Shown here: piece by piece, positions 1-7,258 of the stretch
How positions within the stretch are numbered: the first letter of the stretch is position 1
Layout of the letters: every line of letters starts with the position of its first letter
Assembly: GCF_041687215.1 (NCBI RefSeq)
Contig: NZ_JAWLCI010000002.1
Coordinates: 124,001 to 188,000, forward strand
Direction: 5' to 3'
Origin: Mariniphaga sp041687215
GTDB taxonomy: Bacteria > Bacteroidota > Bacteroidia > Bacteroidales > Prolixibacteraceae
Length of the DNA stretch: 64,000 nt
The notes under the pieces: generated by a model
Told to the model about the DNA's origin: nothing
What the model saw: only the letters and a program-made list of their open reading frames with translations
Database searches by the model: none
Made by a program: the position numbers and the translations under genes

Positions 1-300
1 TTTGCCGGCATTAAAAATGGCTGCGATTAAAATACCAAACCAGTTGGCAAAGGTGCCGTAAATAGCCATCCAAAAAGTTATTGCCAGCCATTTGGAAGGT
101 AATTTTACCCGGTTCCAGATGAGTCCGAAAATGATGAGCAGCATCCCGTTCATCACCCCTTCAATATGACTTGAAAGTCCCATGCGCGGATTAGCCAGTA
201 CCGGTACAATTAATCCCACAATTAATCCCAGCAGAAACAACATAACACCTAGAAAAATCAGCCGATCAGCCTGGTTTTTAACAATAGTTTTAGTTTCCAT
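1..300 (-). CDS. Hydroxylaminobenzene mutase-like membrane protein (3'-truncated by window edge)
   Basis: The reverse strand reads 100 codons from an ATG at 300 and runs off the left edge, so the C-terminus is missing. The protein is hydrophobic, with three predicted membrane helices in the visible part and the motifs VLANPRMGLSSHIEGVMNG and FWMAIYGTFANW. These match what I recall of the hydroxylaminobenzene mutase (HabA/HabB) family, which rearranges hydroxylaminobenzene to 2-aminophenol in nitroaromatic breakdown. In organisms without that pathway the physiological role is unknown. It lies 18 nt after the upstream metal permease gene, so the two could be cotranscribed. The family call rests on motif memory only. 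Confidence 0.65.
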   Translation of the reverse strand, partial: METKTIVKNQADRLIFLGVMLFLLGLIVGLIVPVLANPRMGLSSHIEGVMNGMLLIIFGLIWNRVKLPSKWLAITFWMAIYGTFANWFGILIAAIFNAGK

Positions 301-318
301 ATCCAAAATTTAAAATGA

Positions 319-1647
319 TTAGCCCTCGTACTTATATCCCAGTCCGTTGACCGTCTGCTTTACTTTTTCCAGGTCGAAGCCGGAGCCGGAAATCTTCACC
401 GTTTCGCTGCGGTTGTCGGCAATCACTTCTGCAATTCCTTTTAATGCTTCCAGGTTTCGTTTCACATTGGCTTCGCAGTGCGAGCAGGTCATTCCTGTAA
501 CTTTTACTGTAATACCTTCTGTTTTATTCATTTTCTTTCTTTTTTTATGAATGGAATAAAAATAACCGCCGACCATGGAAACAACTAAAACGATTGCCGA
601 AACCCACTGAAGCCAGACCGGCAACATTTGCTGCTCATGGCCGTCGCCATGCAGATGGGGGATTTGGCTCAAAAACCAGTCTGCCGGAATAAACGCGTTG
701 ATAAGCACTCCAAAAAACAGCGCCCCGCCAATAATGGTTGCCATATAGGCCATCAACGACTTTCGTCCCATGGTTTTGCCCAGAACAGCCATAGTAGCTA
801 CGTTGGTAGCAGGCCCGGCCATAAGAAAAACCAGCGCAGCGCCCGGCGAAATGCCCTTCATGAGCAAAACAGCCGCAATGGGAATGGAGCCCGTGGCGCA
901 CATATACAGCGGCACGGAAGCAGCAAGCACCACCAGAAGTTCCAAAAACCCGAGACCGCTGAAGGAACTAAAAAAATCTTCGGGCAACGCCACTGAAATG
1001 AGCGCAGCCAGCAAAAACCCAATAACCAGCCATTTGGCGATATCCTGCAGCAATTCAATAAAAGCATAATCGGCGGCCCTGACCAGTGAATGTCGGTTGT
1101 CTTTCTTTTCTGGCTCGTGGCAACCACAGGAATCATCGCTGCAGGTCTCCTTGCGATTATTGATGGCACCGGTATCTATTTTCAGGTTCGAAAACGGCGA
1201 TTGATCCTGAATTGTTACTTGTTTGTCTTTTACAAAAATATTGGTAATAACACCTCCGGCCACCCCGGTAACAAAAGCCACAAACGGACGTAGCAACGCA
1301 AACGGCCAGCCCAGCATGGAGTATGTAGCCAAAATAGAATCCACCCCGGTTTGCGGCGTTGAAATGAGAAAAGAATTGGTGGACCCTTTTGAAGCGCCAT
1401 TCTGGTAAAATGAAATGCCGGTGGGAATTACCCCGCACGAACAAAGCGGTAAAGGAATGCCAATGAGGGAAGCATTTACCGACGACCGAAAATTTGATTT
1501 CCCCAGCAACCTGTTGATGTGTTTTTGCGGGAAATAGACTTTTAACAATCCGGCAAAAATAAGGCCCAGCATCAGCCACGGCGCCATTTCAAGCAACAGG
1601 TACCAAAGTTCGTCAACATATATTTCAATGTAATTCAGCATAAGCAT
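319..1647 (-). CDS. SO_0444-type Cu/Zn efflux permease with C-terminal HMA domain
   Basis: Integral membrane permease of the DUF318/YraQ class, probably exporting or handling a soft metal. Near residues 65-77 it has the family hallmark PLPLCSCGVIPTG, followed by STPQTGVDS. A hydrophilic loop around residues 165-185 is rich in Cys, His and acidic residues (ETCSDDSCGCHEP), a plausible metal-binding segment. The last ~65 residues form a complete heavy-metal-associated domain with the GMTCSHC metal site. About eight membrane helices are expected. The frame is open to a TTG at 1662, but the ATG at 1647, just after a GAGGGG stretch, is the better start; the ATG at 1641 is also possible. The metal itself cannot be read from the sequence. 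Confidence 0.82.
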   Translation of the reverse strand: MLMLNYIEIYVDELWYLLLEMAPWLMLGLIFAGLLKVYFPQKHINRLLGKSNFRSSVNASLIGIPLPLCSCGVIPTGISFYQNGASKGSTNSFLISTPQTGVDSILATYSMLGWPFALLRPFVAFVTGVAGGVITNIFVKDKQVTIQDQSPFSNLKIDTGAINNRKETCSDDSCGCHEPEKKDNRHSLVRAADYAFIELLQDIAKWLVIGFLLAALISVALPEDFFSSFSGLGFLELLVVLAASVPLYMCATGSIPIAAVLLMKGISPGAALVFLMAGPATNVATMAVLGKTMGRKSLMAYMATIIGGALFFGVLINAFIPADWFLSQIPHLHGDGHEQQMLPVWLQWVSAIVLVVSMVGGYFYSIHKKRKKMNKTEGITVKVTGMTCSHCEANVKRNLEALKGIAEVIADNRSETVKISGSGFDLEKVKQTVNGLGYKYEG

Positions 1648-1664
1648 TTTCCCCTCACACAAAG

Positions 1665-1846
1665 AAACAATTATTATCCTGCGATGTTTGGGCTGGAAGC
1701 TGCCAATTTTAGAAACCGGGGCAAATATAGTGGATGAACCAAAATTCTATCCTCAGCATGGAGAAAGTTATTATGCCCTGTTTTATAAAGACTTGATAGG
1801 GATTAAATATGAAATTGGCAGGGATTTGCAGTACAGGGCTTTTTGA
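1665..1846 (+). pseudogene. Remnant of a VOC/glyoxalase-family gene (C-terminal fragment)
   Basis: An open frame of about 55-60 codons, ending in TGA at 1844-1846, reads LGWKLPILETG, then FYPQHGESYYALFYKDL, then IGIKYEI. The order 'YPQHGE..YYALFY.D..GIK.EI' is the typical C-terminal strand of vicinal-oxygen-chelate (glyoxalase/bleomycin-resistance) proteins. The N-terminal half is absent and no suitable start codon is in frame. It lies between two genes on the opposite strand. I read it as the decayed end of a deleted gene. It is too short to be a functional VOC protein. Confidence 0.55.
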
Positions 1847-1897
1847 ATTGCTAACGAAAAGATAAAAGGCAAACCGGCACCCTGAAATCCAACCCGT

Positions 1898-3301
1898 TTA
1901 ACTTTCAGGCCGGTCAACATACAATTGGGCAGTGCCAACTTTAACTACCACGATTTCTTCGCCGCGGTCAATAAATCCGCTTTCGGTCATGGCATCGTAC
2001 ACTTCACCGTCGATTAAGACTTTTCCTCCGGGACGCAAAACCGTTTGTGCTGTTCCGGTTTTACCTTTTAATGCAATAAACGATGCATCTACGTTCAAAT
2101 ACCCGTCGCTTACATTTTGAACCGTGTTTAGTGCAAAATTTTTAAACGGCCCGGAATGGGAGGTAAACACTTTTTTGCCCAGGTAAAGTGAAAGAATAAA
2201 TCCTCCGAAAATACCTGCAACAACTGTCATTATCGCTACGCCAAGCCTTTGCGTATCAACCGGTTCAAAATCGAAAACCACGTTTTCAATCAAACTTAAC
2301 ACCAGCGCTACAAAAACCAGCAAAACGCCCGAAATTCCGGCAATTCCAAAACCGGGCAACACAAAAATTTCCACCGCAATTAAAATCAGTCCGACCAGAA
2401 AAAGAATAATTTCCCAGTTTTCGGCCAGACCTTCGAGGTAGAGCGGGGCAAAATAAAGCACAGCCGCCAGAATGGCTACACCCAACGGAAAACCAACTCC
2501 AGGCGTTTGCATTTCGAAATAAATTCCGCCTATTATAGCCATAATTAGAAGTCCTGAAAAAACCGGATGTACCAGAAACCCGATTATGCGTTCAATAAAA
2601 GAAGGTTCGTATTCCACAATCCGGTATTCTTCAATTCCAAGCTTTTGCATTACTGCCGGCACATTTTCGGCAACGCCTTCGCAAAAACCATATTCAATGG
2701 CCTCGGCAGGAGTAAATGTCAAAACCTTCCCGGTATCGATAATTCCTTCGATAAAAACCGAAGGGTCAACCATCGCCTCAGCTATTTTCGGGTCGCGTCG
2801 CCACTGTTCAATGGTATCGCTGCCCATAATAACAGTTCTTTTTCCTTTGGCCTCGGCAGTTGCACGCATGGTAGAGCGCATGTAACTCTGGTATTTGTCG
2901 GGCATAGCCTGGCCGGTTTGATTAACCACTGTGGCGGCACCAATACTTCCTCCGGGTCGCATATAAATGCTGTCGCAGGCAATGGAAATAAGCGCACCTG
3001 CTGAAGCGGCATTATTGTCAACAAAAACATAAACAGGAATGGAGCTCTGCAAAATTCTGGTTCGGATGGAATCGGCATCCAGAACAGTTCCTCCGTATGT
3101 ATTCATGTGAATCAGGAAAATATCGGCCCCCAGCGAATCGGCAGCTTCAAATGCCTGCTGTGTTTGCCGCCAGGTGGCGCGGGTAATTTCCTGTTTGATG
3201 TTAAACTTATAAACCAACTTTTCACTGCTTTTTTCGTCTTCTGCAAACAAAAAAACCGGCAATAAAACCAGTATTAAAAATAGATTCCGGAATGTATTCA
3301 T
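1898..3301 (-). CDS. NfeD-family membrane-bound serine protease (long form, ClpP-like + NfeD)
   Basis: 467 residues. A signal peptide (residues 1-20) precedes a ClpP/SppA-like protease domain (about 30-220), 4-5 membrane helices (about 235-375) and a C-terminal NfeD OB-fold (about 390-467) containing KGKTGTAQTVLRPGGKV. The catalytic serine is probably S100 in NNAASAGALIS, with K136 in DKYQSYM as likely base, by analogy with the archaeal Ser-Lys protease PH1510. Long NfeD proteins usually work with a stomatin/slipin partner and cleave its hydrophobic tail. No slipin gene is adjacent here. The domain order is complete and there is no sign of damage. The substrate is unknown. Confidence 0.9.
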   Translation of the reverse strand: MNTFRNLFLILVLLPVFLFAEDEKSSEKLVYKFNIKQEITRATWRQTQQAFEAADSLGADIFLIHMNTYGGTVLDADSIRTRILQSSIPVYVFVDNNAASAGALISIACDSIYMRPGGSIGAATVVNQTGQAMPDKYQSYMRSTMRATAEAKGKRTVIMGSDTIEQWRRDPKIAEAMVDPSVFIEGIIDTGKVLTFTPAEAIEYGFCEGVAENVPAVMQKLGIEEYRIVEYEPSFIERIIGFLVHPVFSGLLIMAIIGGIYFEMQTPGVGFPLGVAILAAVLYFAPLYLEGLAENWEIILFLVGLILIAVEIFVLPGFGIAGISGVLLVFVALVLSLIENVVFDFEPVDTQRLGVAIMTVVAGIFGGFILSLYLGKKVFTSHSGPFKNFALNTVQNVSDGYLNVDASFIALKGKTGTAQTVLRPGGKVLIDGEVYDAMTESGFIDRGEEIVVVKVGTAQLYVDRPES

Positions 3302-3676
3302 TGTTTATATTATTCATTTTTAAAAACTATTGACCTGCCTGTCAGGTTCAACAGCGAAGTTATAAATAAATCCGGCACATTGGATAAAAAATATACACAC
3401 AGGTCAAGGAATAACAACTGACAATAAACAAATCGCAAACCTGGCTGCCGGATGTGCAGGTAGTTTCCAATTACCAATTCATTAAATTCCAATTTGTTTC
3501 ATCTTATTGTTTTTTTGTGCTTTAAAATTTGGAATTTATGCCCCAGGCATCCATTCGGGGTTTGTATTTTGATGATCGATCTTTAAATATTTTGGCCTAG
3601 AATACAACAACAAAATTGTTAAGACACAGATCCGCCTAAATTACTACCTTTGTCGTGTTTTTTTAAGATTGAAAAA
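3302..3676. other. Intergenic region between divergent NfeD and purB genes
   Basis: 375 bases without a convincing gene. A 60-codon reverse-strand frame (3310-3492) lacks any recognisable feature. The region is AT-rich, with a short imperfect inverted repeat near 3330-3352 (TTGACCTG/CAGGTTCAA) and reiterated 'aatt/ttggaattt' words around 3465-3540. It must carry the promoters of both flanking genes. Confidence 0.5.
3645..3652 (+). promoter_or_regulatory. Candidate -7 box for purB
   Basis: TACCTTTG matches the Bacteroidota -7 consensus TAnnTTTG and ends 24 nt before the purB ATG. A TTG at 3616-3618 could serve as the -33 element, but the 26-nt gap is longer than the usual 19-21, so only the -7 box is well supported. 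It also argues against the in-frame TTG at 3650 as the start codon. Confidence 0.4.
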
Positions 3677-5023
3677 ATGAATCTGAACAGCTTGACAGCC
3701 ATTTCGCCGGTTGACGGCAGGTACCAAAACAAAGTGGAAAACCTTTGGAAATATTTCAGCGAATATGCCCTGATTAAATACCGGGTGTTTGTGGAGATTG
3801 AATATTTTGTGGCATTGTGCGAATTGCCTCTGCCACAACTAAGTGAAATTACGAAGAACCAACTGCAGCAACTGGGGGAAATTCATCGGCAATTTTCGGT
3901 TGAACATGCGGTGCGTGTTAAAGAGATTGAAAGCATAACCAACCACGATGTAAAAGCGGTTGAGTACTTCATCAAAGAAGAATTTGACAAAATTGGTTTG
4001 GGAAAATACAAGGAGTTCATTCACTTTGGACTCACTTCGCAGGATGCCAACAACACCGCCATGCCGCTGTCCATTCATGCAGCTTTAAATGAAGAATATT
4101 ACCCGCTCATTCAGGAACTGACGAACAAGCTGGAAGAGCTGGCTGAACAATGGAAAGACATTCCCATGCTGGCCAAAACCCACGGACAGCCGGCCTCACC
4201 CACCAAACTGGGAAAAGAAATCCGGGTGTTTATTGAACGCATTCAGGTACAACTGGAACAATTGAAAGCCATACCATGCCATGCCAAATTTGGCGGCGCC
4301 ACCGGCAACTTCAATGCGCACTTTGTTGCTTACCCCGAAACAGACTGGCAGCAGTTTGCCAACAGGTTCTGCAAAGAAAAACTGGGACTGGAACGGTCGC
4401 AATACACCACGCAAATTGCCCACTACGACAATTACGGCGCCATATTCGATGCCATAAAACGTATCAACAACATTGTGCTCGACCTCAACCGCGACATGTG
4501 GAGCTACATTTCAATGAACTACTTCAAACAAAAAATTAAAAAGGGTGAAGTGGGTTCTTCCACCATGCCGCACAAGGTCAATCCCATCGACTTTGAAAAC
4601 TCCGAAGGGAACATTGGAATTGCCAACGCCGGGTTTGAGCAGCTTTCATCCAAACTGCCCGTTTCGCGTTTGCAGCGCGACCTCACCGATAGTACAGCCA
4701 CCCGATTCATCGGGGTTCCGTTCGGGCATACAATGATTGCACTGAAATCAACGTTAAAAGGACTGGGCAAGTTGCTGCTGAACCAACCAGCCATTGAAAA
4801 AGATTTGGACGACAATTGGGCGGTGGTGGCCGAAGCCATTCAAACCATTTTGCGGCGGGAGTTTTTCCCCAACCCTTATGAGGCGCTGAAAGATTTAACC
4901 CGCAAAAATGAAGTGATTGACAAACAGGCCATACATCATTTTATTGATAGTCTTAATATTCCTGAAAACATTAAACAGGATTTGAAGCAAATAACACCAG
5001 AAAATTACACTGGCGTGTTTTAG
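3677..5023 (+). CDS. purB: Adenylosuccinate lyase
   Basis: Cytoplasmic lyase of the fumarase/aspartase superfamily. It acts twice in purine synthesis, splitting fumarate from SAICAR and from adenylosuccinate. The 448-residue product opens with LTAISPVDGRYQ, typical of the PurB N-terminus. It contains the flexible catalytic signature loop SSTMPHKVNPIDFENSEGN near residues 294-312, with KTHGQPASPTKLGKE (His in THGQ) earlier. The longer E. coli-like PurB layout is complete. The ATG at 3677 is chosen because the frame extends upstream only to a TTG overlapping a likely promoter box. The gene stands alone, followed after ~60 nt by a small gene with its own possible promoter. Confidence 0.96.
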   Translation: MNLNSLTAISPVDGRYQNKVENLWKYFSEYALIKYRVFVEIEYFVALCELPLPQLSEITKNQLQQLGEIHRQFSVEHAVRVKEIESITNHDVKAVEYFIKEEFDKIGLGKYKEFIHFGLTSQDANNTAMPLSIHAALNEEYYPLIQELTNKLEELAEQWKDIPMLAKTHGQPASPTKLGKEIRVFIERIQVQLEQLKAIPCHAKFGGATGNFNAHFVAYPETDWQQFANRFCKEKLGLERSQYTTQIAHYDNYGAIFDAIKRINNIVLDLNRDMWSYISMNYFKQKIKKGEVGSSTMPHKVNPIDFENSEGNIGIANAGFEQLSSKLPVSRLQRDLTDSTATRFIGVPFGHTMIALKSTLKGLGKLLLNQPAIEKDLDDNWAVVAEAIQTILRREFFPNPYEALKDLTRKNEVIDKQAIHHFIDSLNIPENIKQDLKQITPENYTGVF

Positions 5024-5063
5024 TTGGATGTTTTATAATGACACATGAATGCAGGAAAAACCA

Positions 5064-5071
5064 TATCTTTG
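5064..5071 (+). promoter_or_regulatory. Candidate -7 box for the small gene/ABC exporter operon
   Basis: TATCTTTG matches TAnnTTTG and lies 14 nt before the ATG at 5086. No good -33 box was found at the normal distance, so this is a weak call. Confidence 0.35.
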
Positions 5072-5085
5072 AAAAAAAATAAAAC

Positions 5086-5313
5086 ATGGATGTTTCGGTA
5101 AAAATAAATGAAATTGTAAGACAGGTTTCTTCACTGGATTATAATTCAAAAATCCAGGTGGCGGAAAAAATTCTTTCCTTGCTAAAAAAACATAAAAAGG
5201 CTGATAGTTCATCTGTAAACCTCACACAACTCAAGGGTCTGGGTGCCGAAATGTGGAATCAAATTGATGTTGATTCGTATCTGCAAAACGAGCAGTCCTC
5301 AAGTAAAATATGA
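5086..5313 (+). CDS. Small antitoxin-like protein of unknown function
   Basis: 75 residues, helical and charged. The C-terminal pattern LTQLKGLGAEMWNQIDVDSYL resembles the tail of VapB-like antitoxins that precede PIN-domain toxins ('L.GLG.E.W..ID.D.Y...E'). No toxin gene follows. Instead its stop overlaps the start of the ABC exporter gene (ATGA, 5310-5313), so the two are translationally coupled. It may be an orphan antitoxin-type protein, or a family that merely shares the motif. The antitoxin resemblance is from motif memory; a role with the exporter is only suggested by the coupling. Confidence 0.6.
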   Translation: MDVSVKINEIVRQVSSLDYNSKIQVAEKILSLLKKHKKADSSSVNLTQLKGLGAEMWNQIDVDSYLQNEQSSSKI

Positions 5314-7130
5314 AAGACTTTTTAAATCTTCTTCGACGGTTTATTCCACCCTACAAATGGAAACTTGTATGGAATATTGTGTTCAACTTTTTAAGCGCTG
5401 TGTTTGGTGCATTTTCCTTTTTGCTCCTTATTCCGTCGCTGAAAATATTGTTTGGTACGCAGGAACTGATGTTGAACAAACCCGAAGTGGGTCTCAGCGT
5501 TTCCTCCTTTACAGAATACTCCAATTACCTCATCAGTAGGGTAATTGAACAATCAAGTCACGAAAAAGCACTCATTTTTATCGGTATTTTTATTGTCATC
5601 ACCGTTTTTCTGAAAGTTGGTTTTTATTACCTGGCCAATTACATGATTGTGGTTATCCGAAACGGTGTGGTACGCGACATCCGCTCCAAAATCTACCGAA
5701 AAATTTTAAAACTGCAACTGGGCTTTTTCTCCGATGAACGCAAGGGCGACATTATGGCGCGCATGACGGGTGATGTTACCGAAGTGGAAAATTCCATTAT
5801 GAACTCGCTTGAAATGATGATTAAAAACCCGATTCTCATCCTCGTTTCGGTGGGGGTAATGGTTTACATGAGCTGGAGTCTGACACTGTTTGTTTTTGTG
5901 ATGTTCCCCATAGCCGGGTATATTATTGGCCGGATTGGAAAAAGCCTGAAAAAGGAGAGCCGAAAGGGTCAGAATAAAATGGGCGATATATTGTCGGTTA
6001 TCGAAGAAGACCTCTCGGGACTTCGGATAATTAAAGCTTTTAATGCTGAAAAAAAGGCCACTGAGCGATTTGAAAAAGAAAATGAGAGCTATTTCCAAAT
6101 TATGAACCAGTTGATGTGGAGGCGGTTCCTCGCCCATCCCATGAGCGAATTTCTTGGAACTACCGTTATCATCATAGTTCTTTGGTATGGCGGCCAGTTG
6201 ATTCTGAACCAGAAAAGTTCGCTGGATGCAGCAGCATTTATTGGTTATCTGGTTTTTTTCTATAATATCATCAATCCGGCAAAAGCTTTTTCAACAGCTC
6301 TTTACAGTGTGGAAAAAGGCCTGGCCTCGATGGAACGTATCGACAAAATTCTGAATACGCAGGAAAGTATAAAAGAAAAACCAGGCGCCCTTAAAATAAA
6401 TGACTTCCAAAATAAAATCACATACGATAATGTTTCTTTCGCCTACAATTCAACACCGGTTTTAGAAAATATTTCGCTTGAAATTGAAAAAGGAAAAACC
6501 GTGGCGTTTGTAGGACGCTCGGGAAGCGGAAAAACCACACTTGTTGATTTATTGCCACGCTTTTACGAGGTTACCGGGGGAAATATAACCATTGACGGAA
6601 CCGATTTACGCGACCTGAAACTGAAAGACCTGCGCAACCTGATTGGTTATGTGAACCAGGAACCCATTCTTTTTAACGATTCATTTTTTAACAACATTGC
6701 CTTCGGGATGGACAATGTTACTGAAGAGCAGGTTGCAAATGCCGCTAAAATTGCCAATGCGCACGAATTTATTATGGCTACTGAAAACGGTTATCAAACT
6801 ACCATTGGCGACCGCGGCGACAAACTTTCGGGAGGTCAGAAACAACGGCTGTCCATTGCACGGGCTGTTATGAAAAACCCGCCCATCCTTATTCTCGACG
6901 AAGCTACCTCATCGCTCGACACCGAATCGGAGCGGCTGGTGCAGGACGCCCTGATAAATCTGATGAAAAACCGGACTTCCCTGGTGATTGCCCACCGGCT
7001 TTCAACCATTAAAAATGCCGACATGATTTATGTGCTGCATAAAGGCAGAATTGCAGAAAAGGGCACCCACGATGAACTGCTGGCTACAGAAGGGCGCTAC
7101 CGGAAACTGCATAAAATGCAAATGTTTTAG
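5310..7130 (+). CDS. MsbA-like ABC exporter (fused TMD-NBD)
   Basis: 606 residues. An ABC transporter type-1 transmembrane domain (about residues 1-325, six helices) is followed by a nucleotide-binding domain with Walker A GRSGSGKTT (about 401-409), a Q-loop in YVNQEP, signature LSGGQ (about 505), Walker B ILILDEA (about 527) and the H-loop AHRLS. Homodimers of this type flip lipid A core, other lipids or drugs across the inner membrane. In Bacteroidota this class is usually annotated MsbA-like, but substrate cannot be read from sequence. It is coupled by a 4-nt overlap to the small upstream gene and ends at a terminator shared with the convergent carboxyltransferase operon. Confidence 0.9.
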   Translation: MKDFLNLLRRFIPPYKWKLVWNIVFNFLSAVFGAFSFLLLIPSLKILFGTQELMLNKPEVGLSVSSFTEYSNYLISRVIEQSSHEKALIFIGIFIVITVFLKVGFYYLANYMIVVIRNGVVRDIRSKIYRKILKLQLGFFSDERKGDIMARMTGDVTEVENSIMNSLEMMIKNPILILVSVGVMVYMSWSLTLFVFVMFPIAGYIIGRIGKSLKKESRKGQNKMGDILSVIEEDLSGLRIIKAFNAEKKATERFEKENESYFQIMNQLMWRRFLAHPMSEFLGTTVIIIVLWYGGQLILNQKSSLDAAAFIGYLVFFYNIINPAKAFSTALYSVEKGLASMERIDKILNTQESIKEKPGALKINDFQNKITYDNVSFAYNSTPVLENISLEIEKGKTVAFVGRSGSGKTTLVDLLPRFYEVTGGNITIDGTDLRDLKLKDLRNLIGYVNQEPILFNDSFFNNIAFGMDNVTEEQVANAAKIANAHEFIMATENGYQTTIGDRGDKLSGGQKQRLSIARAVMKNPPILILDEATSSLDTESERLVQDALINLMKNRTSLVIAHRLSTIKNADMIYVLHKGRIAEKGTHDELLATEGRYRKLHKMQMF

Positions 7131-7181
7131 AAAAAAGAAACGGATTGCCTCATGGCTTTTGCTATGCGATAAATCCGTTTC
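7131..7181 (-). terminator. Rho-independent terminator for the carboxyltransferase operon
   Basis: A perfect 10-bp stem, GAAACGGATT (7137-7146) with AATCCGTTTC (7172-7181), encloses a 25-nt loop that may pair further. On the minus strand the stem is followed by six T residues (A-run 7131-7136 on the plus strand), as expected for a terminator of the operon ending at 7259. It may also help stop the convergent exporter transcript. Confidence 0.75.
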
Positions 7182-7258
7182 CGGTGTTGTAAACTTTAAA
7201 ATTAATCTATGTAACTGCGCTTTTTTTCTTTTTCGAAATTTAAAAGTGAGAATTGAAA

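Noticed and set aside
3310..3492. 60-codon minus-strand frame before the NfeD gene
   Set aside because: No signal, domain or conserved pattern; AT-rich spacer between divergent genes.
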